Source: an uncultured Gemmatimonadota bacterium (GTDB lineage: Bacteria; Gemmatimonadota; Gemmatimonadetes; Gemmatimonadales; Gemmatimonadaceae). From it: a stretch of 7,631 bases of DNA. The DNA is taken from assembly GCA_946479015.1 (NCBI GenBank), contig CAMLEQ010000173.1, positions 1-7,631 of the forward strand. The letters run 5' to 3'. Below the pieces are notes generated by a model, which was not told the DNA's origin, searched no databases, and saw nothing but the letters and a program-made list of their open reading frames with translations. A program made the translations under genes and the position numbers. This document shows, one piece after another, positions 1-5,198 of the stretch; the stretch's first letter is position 1, and every line of letters begins with the position of its first letter.

Positions 1-922
1 CGTTCTGGTGGGAGATGCGACTCGCGTTGTACGCCTCGGTGGTGAACCGGTCCACCGCCTCCTGATCGTCGAGGAGGGAGGGGCGCATCACCTTGATCGC
101 ATCGCGCCGCTTCATCTTGAGGTGCTCGGCCAGATACACCTCGCCCATCCCACCCTCTCCCAGGCGGTGGAGGATCTCGTACCGGCCGGCGAGCACGCGC
201 CCCACGAGCGCCCACGCATCGGAGGAGCCGCGCGCCCGGCTCTCGCGCGAGCCGGAGCGGCGCGGATCACCGGTATCGCGCTGTGCGGGGGGGAGCATCG
301 TCTGGAAATCATCCGCGGCGAGCGGTGCGCCCCGCACGGGCGCGAGCACGAGCAGGTGCTCGCCGGAGCCAGCGCGCGTCTCGCGCAGATGCATGAGCAC
401 CAGCGCGCCGGTGTTCCGTGCGCGCGCGAAGTGCACCAGCCCGCCCCCCGTCGCCCTGCGCATCGCGCCGAGCACCTCGTACTGCGGTCCCGCCTCGCGC
501 CGGACCAGCTCCGTGATCTCGGCTTCCGACCGCCCCGAGCGCTCGTCCTCGCCGGGACCACTCACATCGGTGCCGCAATTCGCGCAGCGCGGCTCCCACC
601 CCAGGAGCGAGGCGTGGCACTCGGGGCAGCTCTGCGGAGGCGCGGGGACGGAGGCATCGAGCACGGTGGCCTCGGTCATCGCGTAATCCGGTGCCGAATC
701 GGGGGTCTGCTCGTCGCGCTCGAGCACGAGCATCGCGAGACGTCCCGTGCGCTGGTCGCGGGCGAGGAACGCCGCGCGCTTCGGAAGGTCGACGTCGATC
801 ACGCCGAGGATCTCGTGCGTGGCGGCGACGGCGTCGCGGGTCGCCTGGAGCAACTGCCCGGCGAGGGCGTCGTACTCCTGCGAGGAGACGGCGCTCCGGG
901 GATCCAACCTCCCGTTGGGCAT
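1..922 (-). CDS. Serine/threonine protein kinase with N-terminal zinc ribbon (partial, C-terminus off window)
   Basis: Reading from an ATG at 922 down to the left edge gives 307 residues without a stop. The start is backed by AGAGG seven bases upstream. The last 65 residues are a Hanks-type kinase N-lobe: RYEIL at 247-251, glycine loop GEGGMGEV at 255-262, ATP-binding lysine K277 in DAIKVM, and the likely alpha-C glutamate E296. The catalytic loop and C-lobe lie outside the window, so activity cannot be judged. In front is a four-cysteine zinc ribbon (C99, C102, C113, C116; CPEC and CANC). On either side of it, residues 35-70 and 148-181 resemble kinase N-lobe beta strands that have lost the glycine loop and lysine. 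By family, such kinases phosphorylate Ser/Thr on target proteins, often with a membrane anchor and sensor after the kinase domain. A sigma70-like promoter lies at 1025-1053. Kinase identity is secure; signal and substrate are unknown. Confidence 0.93.
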   Translation of the reverse strand, partial: MPNGRLDPRSAVSSQEYDALAGQLLQATRDAVAATHEILGVIDVDLPKRAAFLARDQRTGRLAMLVLERDEQTPDSAPDYAMTEATVLDASVPAPPQSCPECHASLLGWEPRCANCGTDVSGPGEDERSGRSEAEITELVRREAGPQYEVLGAMRRATGGGLVHFARARNTGALVLMHLRETRAGSGEHLLVLAPVRGAPLAADDFQTMLPPAQRDTGDPRRSGSRESRARGSSDAWALVGRVLAGRYEILHRLGEGGMGEVYLAEHLKMKRRDAIKVMRPSLLDDQEAVDRFTTEAYNASRISHQN

Positions 923-1024
923 ACTGCGACCTCTATGCGTCCGGCGAAGGGCGTGCGCGGTCCGGCTCGCGATGCCGCGTACGCCCGCGACACCGCTCGG
1001 GGGAGCGAGTTGATGGTTCAGCGA

Positions 1025-1053
1025 ATGTTAGGGGTGGGTATCGGAGGAGTCAA
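1025..1053 (-). promoter_or_regulatory. Sigma70-type promoter for the kinase gene
   Basis: On the minus strand, -35 TTGACT (1053-1048, five of six consensus bases) is followed by exactly 17 bases and then -10 TAACAT (1030-1025, four of six). Transcription would start near 1018 and give a leader of about 95 nt before the kinase ATG at 922. This is the best promoter match in the window and stands out in GC-rich surroundings. Confidence 0.6.
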
Positions 1054-1157
1054 AGTCAGCCGTAGCGGACGCGACCACTCGTGGGCGAGCGGACAGCGGG
1101 AGGGGGAGGTACCCTTGCGGAACCCCGACGGCGGATATCGGTTCATGAGGACGGGTC

Positions 1158-1182
1158 CGGCGCCGGGCAGCTCCCGGCGCCG
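1158..1182 (+). other. Perfect 10-bp GC hairpin in the DoxX leader
   Basis: The arm CGGCGCCGGG (1158-1167) pairs perfectly with CCCGGCGCCG (1173-1182) around a five-base loop, CAGCT. It ends 76 bases before the DoxX start codon. No T-run follows on either strand, so it is not a classical intrinsic terminator. It could be a leader RNA structure or a protein-binding inverted repeat. The structure is directly visible; its role is unknown. Confidence 0.5.
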
Positions 1183-1258
1183 CGGCGGCCGGAGATGCGC
1201 CATCCACCGTGTGCCCGCGCATCCTCGCCTGCGCGGCTCGAACGCCCGGGAGGACACC

Positions 1259-1702
1259 ATGAATGCCCGTCCCGCCACGCCTGCCGATCTCGTGCCACGC
1301 ACCAGAGTGGGGATCGCACTCCTGCGCGTGTTCCTCGGGATCGTGTTTCTCGCGCACGGGTCGCAGAAGCTGTTCGTGTTCGGGATCGCCGGCACCACCG
1401 GGGCGTTCACCCAGATGCGGGTGCCGCTGCCGGCACTGCTGGCCACGCTCGCCACGATCTTCGAGGTGTTCGGCGGGATCGCGCTGATCCTCGGCGTGCT
1501 CACGCGGATCGGCGCCGTGCTGCTCGCCATCGAGATGTTCTTCGCGATCGTGCTCGTGAGGGCGAAGGGAGGCTTCTTCGCGCCGCGGGGCGCCGAGTAC
1601 GAGCTCACGCTGTTCATCGCGCTCGTCGCAATCCTACTGTCGGGCCCGGGCGCGTACGCGTTGGACGAGGTGCTCGCGAAGCGGAGAGTGCTGCGGGGGT
1701 GA
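1259..1702 (+). CDS. DoxX family membrane protein
   Basis: This is a 147-residue, four-helix inner-membrane protein. The ATG at 1259 follows a strong ribosome binding site, GGGAGGA (1248-1254). Predicted membrane segments lie at about residues 17-37, 58-78, 82-101 and 114-135. The family pattern is clear: AHGSQKLF after helix 1 (32-39), FEVFGGIALILG in helix 2 (68-79), and a C-terminal GPGAYALDE (129-137) like the usual GPG-x-SLD ending. Length is normal for DoxX/DoxD-like proteins (about 130-160 residues). The family is named after a thiosulfate:quinone oxidoreductase subunit of Acidianus. Most bacterial members, including mycobacterial ones linked to redox stress, lack a defined reaction, so none is claimed here. 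The same frame stays open far upstream, but that part is unrelated and lacks a start signal. The gene appears monocistronic. Confidence 0.9.
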   Translation: MNARPATPADLVPRTRVGIALLRVFLGIVFLAHGSQKLFVFGIAGTTGAFTQMRVPLPALLATLATIFEVFGGIALILGVLTRIGAVLLAIEMFFAIVLVRAKGGFFAPRGAEYELTLFIALVAILLSGPGAYALDEVLAKRRVLRG

Positions 1703-1756
1703 CGGGCGATGGTGGCCACACGGCACGAGCGCCGCACGACGTCACTCGTCAGGCAC

Positions 1757-1785
1757 TTGTCGGGCGCGGCCGCATGACGTATCTA
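1757..1785 (+). promoter_or_regulatory. Candidate promoter for the PRC-barrel gene
   Basis: TTGTCG (1757-1762) and TATCTA (1780-1785) are separated by 17 bases and lie about 40 bases before the PRC-barrel start codon. The -35 matches four and the -10 three of six consensus bases. The spacing is ideal but the boxes are weak. No obvious terminator separates this region from the DoxX gene, so read-through from DoxX is also possible. Confidence 0.35.
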
Positions 1786-1826
1786 CGGTGAGGCCACGTG
1801 GACGCCACCACATCCAGGGGGAACGT

Positions 1827-2297
1827 ATGGGAGACAGAGTGTCGGGCCTGATCGCGGCGCGAGAGCTGCGCGGGTTCCGGCTTCGTGATGCGCACCAGGA
1901 TGTGCGCGGATGGGACGTGCTCGCGGGAGATGGGACCCGTGTGGGCACGGTGGAGCAGCTGCTGGTGGATCCGAAGAGCCGGCGGGTCCGCTATCTCGCG
2001 ATCGTGCTCGGGGACGGCGCGCGGCGGCGCGCGGTCCGCCGACGCCGGGTGCTCGCCCCCGTGGGCCTGGCGCGGCGGCTCGATGGGCGGCGGACGATCA
2101 CGCTGGACGTGCCGGATGCGGCGCGGCTGGCGGCGATGCCCGCGATCCGCAATCGGCCCGTGACGCGCGCGGATGAGGATGCGGCGTTGGCGGCGCTCGG
2201 TGTGCGGCCGCCGGCGACCGGCGATGGGGACCGCTACGCCGGCGCCGGCTTCGACGACCGCTGGCTGTTCGGCACGGCGGCGGCCGACACGAACTGA
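1827..2297 (+). CDS. PRC-barrel domain protein
   Basis: This is a 156-residue soluble protein. The ATG at 1827 is preferred over a GTG at 1788 because AGGGGGAA (1816-1823) is correctly placed before it, and the extra 13 residues from the GTG resemble no family. Residues 27-62 (DVRGWDVLAGDGTRVG, then LLVDPKSRRVRYLAIVLG) are a typical PRC-barrel first half: a strand with conserved Gly-Trp/Asp-Gly turns, then a V-D-P-x-S/T-x-R-V-R-Y-L strand. Residues 71-95 supply the remaining strands. RPVTRADED (110-118) resembles the segment that follows the barrel in many bacterial PRC proteins. PRC-barrels occur in photosynthetic reaction-centre subunit H and RimM, but most stand-alone copies are of unknown function and often stress-linked. 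No photosynthesis gene is nearby. Arginine is very abundant (residues 67-74 and 83-89), suggesting nucleic-acid or polyanion contact; this is inference. Confidence 0.85.
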   Translation: MGDRVSGLIAARELRGFRLRDAHQDVRGWDVLAGDGTRVGTVEQLLVDPKSRRVRYLAIVLGDGARRRAVRRRRVLAPVGLARRLDGRRTITLDVPDAARLAAMPAIRNRPVTRADEDAALAALGVRPPATGDGDRYAGAGFDDRWLFGTAAADTN

Positions 2298-2345
2298 CCG
2301 CGCCCGTCCGGTCGCGGTCCCCCGCGCCGCCCGTGGGGCGGCGCG
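2296..2345 (+). terminator. Two tandem GC hairpins after the PRC-barrel gene
   Basis: Hairpin 1 pairs GACCGCG (2296-2302), overlapping the stop codon, with CGCGGTC (2313-2319) across a ten-base loop. Hairpin 2 pairs CGCGCCGCCC (2323-2332) with GGGCGGCGCG (2336-2345), ten perfect pairs around loop GTG. No T-run follows, so this would be a non-canonical terminator or a 3'-end stabiliser. Position directly after a stop codon and before a new promoter region supports termination. Confidence 0.55.
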
Positions 2346-2404
2346 AGCGCCTCCGCCTCGGGGCGCGCTGACGGACACCCCCCCTCGCCCGCGACGTTCG
2401 ACCG

Positions 2405-2438
2405 GTTTAGTATTGAGTACGTTCAGTACGAACTAAAC
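2405..2438. promoter_or_regulatory. Inverted-repeat operator and promoter for the regulator-exporter operon
   Basis: An AT-rich island in otherwise GC-rich sequence carries the arms GTTTAGT (2405-2411) and ACTAAAC (2432-2438), 20 bases apart. Between them is a direct repeat, AGTACGTTC / AGTACGAAC (2416-2424 and 2425-2433). The core AGTA occurs three times (2409, 2416 and 2425). TTGAGT (2413-2418) can act as a -35, with TAAACT (2434-2439, 15-base spacer) or AACTAT (2436-2441, 17-base spacer) as -10, so the promoter would lie inside the repeat. The location 37-70 bases before the regulator start codon fits autoregulation by the MarR/GbsR-type protein. The repeats are seen; the bound protein is inferred. 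Confidence 0.55.
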
Positions 2439-2444
2439 TATCCG

Positions 2445-2460
2445 GGCGGCCGCGGCCGCC
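2445..2460. repeat. 16-bp perfect GC palindrome in the regulator leader
   Basis: GGCGGCCGCGGCCGCC reads identically on both strands and contains two overlapping NotI-type sites. It lies between the putative promoter and the ribosome binding site GGGAG (2464-2468) of the regulator gene. It has no loop, so it is more likely a DNA-binding site or a chance GC palindrome than an RNA hairpin, although a shorter RNA stem close to the ribosome binding site is possible. Confidence 0.5.
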
Positions 2461-2474
2461 ACTGGGAGTGGCGC

Positions 2475-3011
2475 GTGGACGCAACGACAGAGTGGTTCAT
2501 CGAGCAGGTCGGCATGAGCGCCGAGGCCGACGGCCTGCCGCGCATCGCCGGAAGGCTCTTCGGCCTGCTTCTCCTCAGCCCCGGCCCCAGGTCCCTCGAC
2601 GACATCGCCGAGGCGCTGGGCGTGAGCAAGGCGAGCGTGAGCATCGACGCCCGCCTGCTCCTCAAGCACGGGTGGCTCCGGCGCGTCACCCTCCCCGGCG
2701 ATCGCCGCGACTACTACGAGATTGCCCCCGAGATCTTCGCAGGCATCGTCGCCTATCGCGTGGCGCGGTGGGAAGCACTACACGATCTCGTCGCCGAGGC
2801 GAGGCACCGCCTCCCCCAGCACTCGAACATCGTCCGCGAGCGGCTCCGCTACCTCGACGACGTCCAGCGCTTCTTCCTCGCCGCCATCCGCGACAAGCTC
2901 GTGGAGTGGCGGCGCAGCCACCCGGAGGGGGCGCCCTCCGCCACGCCGGCGGGCGGCGAGGCGGCCGATCGCGCGCACACGCGGCCCCGGGGGAAGACGT
3001 CCCGTGGGTGA
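2475..3011 (+). CDS. GbsR/MarR family transcriptional regulator
   Basis: This 178-residue winged-helix regulator starts at GTG 2475, six bases after GGGAG. The N-terminus FIEQVGMSAEADGLPRIAGR (8-27) is the GbsR-type opening. Residues 40-83 form the winged helix-turn-helix: LDDIAEALGVSKASVSIDAR (41-60) covers helix, turn and recognition helix, and VTLPGDRRDYYEI (71-83) is the characteristic wing. Residues 86-148 are helical and probably form the dimer interface. The tail from about 150 is Pro/Gly/Ala-rich and disordered. The family is named for GbsR, the choline-responsive repressor of Bacillus; many relatives sit beside efflux pumps and repress them until a toxic ligand binds. The stop codon overlaps the exporter start by 8 bp, so the two are translationally coupled. 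The operator candidate at 2405-2438 fits autorepression. The inducer is unknown. Confidence 0.9.
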   Translation: MDATTEWFIEQVGMSAEADGLPRIAGRLFGLLLLSPGPRSLDDIAEALGVSKASVSIDARLLLKHGWLRRVTLPGDRRDYYEIAPEIFAGIVAYRVARWEALHDLVAEARHRLPQHSNIVRERLRYLDDVQRFFLAAIRDKLVEWRRSHPEGAPSATPAGGEAADRAHTRPRGKTSRG

Positions 3012-4635
3012 AGCCGTCGCGCTGACGGACGTGGTGGAGCACGAGCTCGGGGAGAGCGCGCCGCACGCCGCGTCCCACGCCGCGCCGCGCGCCGGCGCCG
3101 AGCACAAGTACCTCATCGCCTTCGCCGTCGTGCTCGCGGCGCTCATGCAGGTCATCGACTCCTCGATCATCAACGTCGCCCTCCCCGACATGATGGGGAA
3201 TCTCGGCGCGAGCCTGGACGAGATCGCGTGGGTGTCCACCGGCTACATCCTGGCCAGCGTGATCATCATCCCGCTCACCGGGTGGCTCGGCGACGTGTTC
3301 GGCCGCAAGCGGTACTTCGTCGGCTCGATCGTGATCTTCACCGTGTCGAGCTTCTTCTGCGGGGCCTCGCACTCCCTGGCCATGCTCGTGCTCTGGCGCG
3401 TGATCCAGGGGCTGGGGGGCGGCGCGCTCATGACCGTGTCGCAGGCGGTGCTCTTCGAGGCGTTCCCCGCGGAGGAGGCGGGGATGGCGATGGCCATGTT
3501 CGGGATCGGTGTCATGGTCGGCCCCACCATCGGCCCCACGCTCGGCGGGTGGCTCACGGACAACTACGGCTGGCCGTGGATCTTCTACATCAACCTCCCG
3601 GTCGGCGTGCTCGCGGCGATCATGATCGCGGCGTACGTCCACGATCCCGCGCACCAGAAGCGGCCGGAGTCCATGGACTATCTCGGGATCGCGCTGCTCG
3701 CCGTCAGCGTCGGGGCCATCCAGTACGTGCTCGAGCACGGCCAGCGCGAGGACTGGTTCGACTCCCCGTTCATCACCTCGCTCGTCATCACCGGCGTGGT
3801 GGGGGGCGCGCTCCTGCTCTGGCGCGAGCTCACGACGCGGCACCCGGTGATCGACTTCCGCGTGCTCCGGCACCGGCAGATGTGGGTGGGGACGCTGCTC
3901 GGCGTGATCATGGGAGTGGGGCTGTACGCCATGGCGCTCACGCTCCCGCTCTTCCTGCAGAGCAACCTGCACATGACGGCGGAGCAGACAGGGTTCGTGA
4001 TGCTCCCCGGCGCGCTCGTGACGGCGGTGGCGATGGCGGTGGCGGGGCGGCTGACGAATCGGGTGGATGCGCGGCTGCTGATCGCCGCCGGGGCCGCGGT
4101 CTTCTCGCTGGCGGCGTGGCAACTGTCGAAGATCACGGGGGCGAGCGGAAGCGGGGACTTCTTCTGGCCGCTCATCCTGCGCGGGGTGGGGCTGGGGCTG
4201 ATGTTCGTGCCGCTCACGACGCTCACGCTCGCCGAGCTGGCGCCCACCGAGCTGTCGCAGGGCGCGGGGCTGTACAACTTCTTCCGCCAGCTCGGCGGCT
4301 CGTTCGGCATCGCGGTGATCGCCACGCTGCTCACGCGGTACACCACGCAGGTGCACGCCGTGCTGGTGGAGCACGTGGGCGCCGGCGCATCGCTCCCGGT
4401 GCAGCGCGTGGAGATGCTGACGCGCGGGATGATGGCGCGCGGGGCGGTGGACTACTGGACCGCGCGCCAGCGGGCGCTCCAGATCCTGGATGCCCAGATC
4501 ACCGGTCAGGCGAGCGTGATCGCGTACTCCAAGGTCTACGTGCTGAGCGCGATCATCATCGCCGCGCTGATCCCTCTCCTGGTGCTGGTCCGGCGCACGA
4601 AGGGAGGCGGGGGCGGGCACATGATCATGGAGTGA
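3004..4635 (+). CDS. DHA2-family MFS multidrug exporter (EmrB/QacA type, 14 TM)
   Basis: The protein has 543 residues from GTG 3004, preceded by GGGGGAAG (2989-2996) and overlapping the regulator stop. The frame is open further upstream, but that part is a shadow of the regulator gene. A 36-residue hydrophilic, His/Ala-rich cytoplasmic start precedes helix 1. Family motifs are clear: MQVIDSSIINVALP (48-61, motif D1), GWLGDVFGRKR (93-103, motif A), WRVIQGLGGG (131-140, motif B), GPTIGPTLGG (173-182, motif C, typical of drug/proton antiporters) and WIFYINLPVG (192-201). About 14 helices are expected, with a large loop near 446-506 before the last helix (about 507-530). It should export toxic compounds from the inner membrane using the proton gradient. 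EmrB relatives usually work with an EmrA adaptor and TolC; no adaptor gene is adjacent. Substrate cannot be read from sequence. Confidence 0.93.
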   Translation: MGEAVALTDVVEHELGESAPHAASHAAPRAGAEHKYLIAFAVVLAALMQVIDSSIINVALPDMMGNLGASLDEIAWVSTGYILASVIIIPLTGWLGDVFGRKRYFVGSIVIFTVSSFFCGASHSLAMLVLWRVIQGLGGGALMTVSQAVLFEAFPAEEAGMAMAMFGIGVMVGPTIGPTLGGWLTDNYGWPWIFYINLPVGVLAAIMIAAYVHDPAHQKRPESMDYLGIALLAVSVGAIQYVLEHGQREDWFDSPFITSLVITGVVGGALLLWRELTTRHPVIDFRVLRHRQMWVGTLLGVIMGVGLYAMALTLPLFLQSNLHMTAEQTGFVMLPGALVTAVAMAVAGRLTNRVDARLLIAAGAAVFSLAAWQLSKITGASGSGDFFWPLILRGVGLGLMFVPLTTLTLAELAPTELSQGAGLYNFFRQLGGSFGIAVIATLLTRYTTQVHAVLVEHVGAGASLPVQRVEMLTRGMMARGAVDYWTARQRALQILDAQITGQASVIAYSKVYVLSAIIIAALIPLLVLVRRTKGGGGGHMIME

Positions 4636-4671
4636 CGGTGGCGGGGCCCGGGCGCGCTCACCGCCCCACCG
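4636..4671. terminator. Possible shared terminator hairpin between convergent genes
   Basis: CGGTGGCGG (4636-4644) can pair with CCG (4661-4663) and CCACCG (4666-4671) with a two-base bulge. It begins directly after the exporter stop codon and spans the stop codon of the convergent lipoprotein gene (4658-4660). No T-run is present on either side. Only 22 bases separate the two genes, so a bidirectional structure is plausible but unproven. Confidence 0.35.
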
Positions 4672-5128
4672 TGAACGCCGGACTCGTCGCCGTCACCCGC
4701 GCGGCCGGCGGCGTCTGCCCCTCGCGCCCGAGGGAAATGGTGAGGCGGTAGCGCCCCGGCTGCAGGTCTGACGGCAGCGTGGTGGACGCCTCCCGGCTCG
4801 CGCGCGGGTCGACCAGCCAGGCGATCATGGGGCACACGCGGCCGGTCTCGGGTACCGCCGCCCACGCGCCCTCCGACTCGCGCTCCACCACGCGCGTGCA
4901 CGGATTGAAGGAGTAGCTCGCGCCCGACCCGTTGGCGATCGTCACCTTCACCGTGTCGCCGCCGCGATACTCGCTCCGGTCCACCCGCAGCTCCACGGAG
5001 TCGCCGGCTGCCGGCGGCCGCGCGCTGTCCACCGCGGGGCGGCGGGCGTCATCCGGCGCGGAGCCGGCGCCGCCGGCGCGACAGGCGAGCAGGAGGAACG
5101 AGAGAGCGAGCAGGTGCGGACGCGGCAT
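4658..5128 (-). CDS. Small lipoprotein with Ig-like beta-sandwich domain
   Basis: This 156-residue protein starts at ATG 5128, with GGAGG just upstream on the minus strand; the same frame upstream has no start signal. A lipoprotein signal is clear: positive start (R3, H5), hydrophobic LLALSFLLLA and lipobox cysteine C16 (LLAC). Export, lipidation and membrane anchoring are expected. Residues 17-42 form an Ala/Pro/Asp-rich linker. Residues 44-154 look like one immunoglobulin-like beta sandwich: VELRVDRSEYRGGDTVKVTI, then a Ser-Phe-Asn-Pro-Cys turn, a strand with GAWAAVP, and finally LPSDLQPGRYRLTISL, the usual last-strand pattern of bacterial Ig-like domains of the Big_14/BsuPI-like kind. C77 and C99 could form a disulfide. 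The specific Pfam assignment is my recollection of the pattern and needs a profile search. The function is unknown; a periplasmic binding or structural role is inferred. It is probably downstream of the DUF2071 gene, 70 bp away on the same strand. Confidence 0.8.
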   Translation of the reverse strand: MPRPHLLALSFLLLACRAGGAGSAPDDARRPAVDSARPPAAGDSVELRVDRSEYRGGDTVKVTIANGSGASYSFNPCTRVVERESEGAWAAVPETGRVCPMIAWLVDPRASREASTTLPSDLQPGRYRLTISLGREGQTPPAARVTATSPAFTVGR

Positions 5129-5166
5129 GAAGTCCTCCACGGCAAGAATGGGCCTGACAATGATGA

Positions 5167-5189
5167 TGCCGCCAACGTAGACGGCGGCA
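5167..5189 (-). terminator. Hairpin between DUF2071 and lipoprotein genes
   Basis: TGCCGCC (minus strand, 5189-5183) pairs perfectly with GGCGGCA (5173-5167) around a nine-base loop. On the minus strand it is followed by TCATCATTGTC, which is moderately T-rich for this genome. It sits 10-32 bases after the DUF2071 stop codon and could terminate or attenuate transcription into the lipoprotein gene. Confidence 0.4.
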
Positions 5190-5198
5190 CAGCCGAGA

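Larger units (their letters stand above)
923..1258. other. Divergent intergenic region between kinase and DoxX genes
   Basis: These 336 bases hold no convincing gene. Open frames here are short GC-driven readings without a good ribosome binding site or recognisable protein. The region contains the kinase promoter (1025-1053, minus) and a perfect hairpin (1158-1182). For the plus-strand DoxX gene I see no strong promoter. TTGCGG near 1114 followed 15 bases later by TATCGG is only a weak candidate. Confidence 0.6.

Noticed and set aside
8..1258. Upstream part of the open frame that contains DoxX
   Set aside because: The frame is open by chance through the antisense of the kinase gene and the intergenic region. 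The DoxX family begins at 1259 with its own strong ribosome binding site.
1018..1737. 240-codon frame antisense to DoxX
   Set aside because: The Ser/Pro/Ile-rich translation is the complement of a hydrophobic membrane protein, has no family pattern, and DoxX on the plus strand explains the sequence.
1827..2297. PRC-barrel protein as a photosynthetic reaction-centre H subunit
   Set aside because: There is no N-terminal membrane helix, the protein is short, and no photosynthesis gene is nearby. It fits the generic soluble PRC-barrel group.
2686..4620. Very long open frame (about 640 codons) antisense to the exporter gene
   Set aside because: Its translation is Arg/His/Glu/Pro-rich with no family pattern, and it mirrors the codon bias of the exporter on the other strand. 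Long antisense frames are common in high-GC genes because stop codons are AT-rich.
3228..4751. Second long plus-strand frame through the exporter gene (about 500 codons)
   Set aside because: It is an alternative frame of the same coding sequence, lacks membrane helices or motifs, and is dominated by Arg, Ala and Gly as expected for a shifted high-GC frame.
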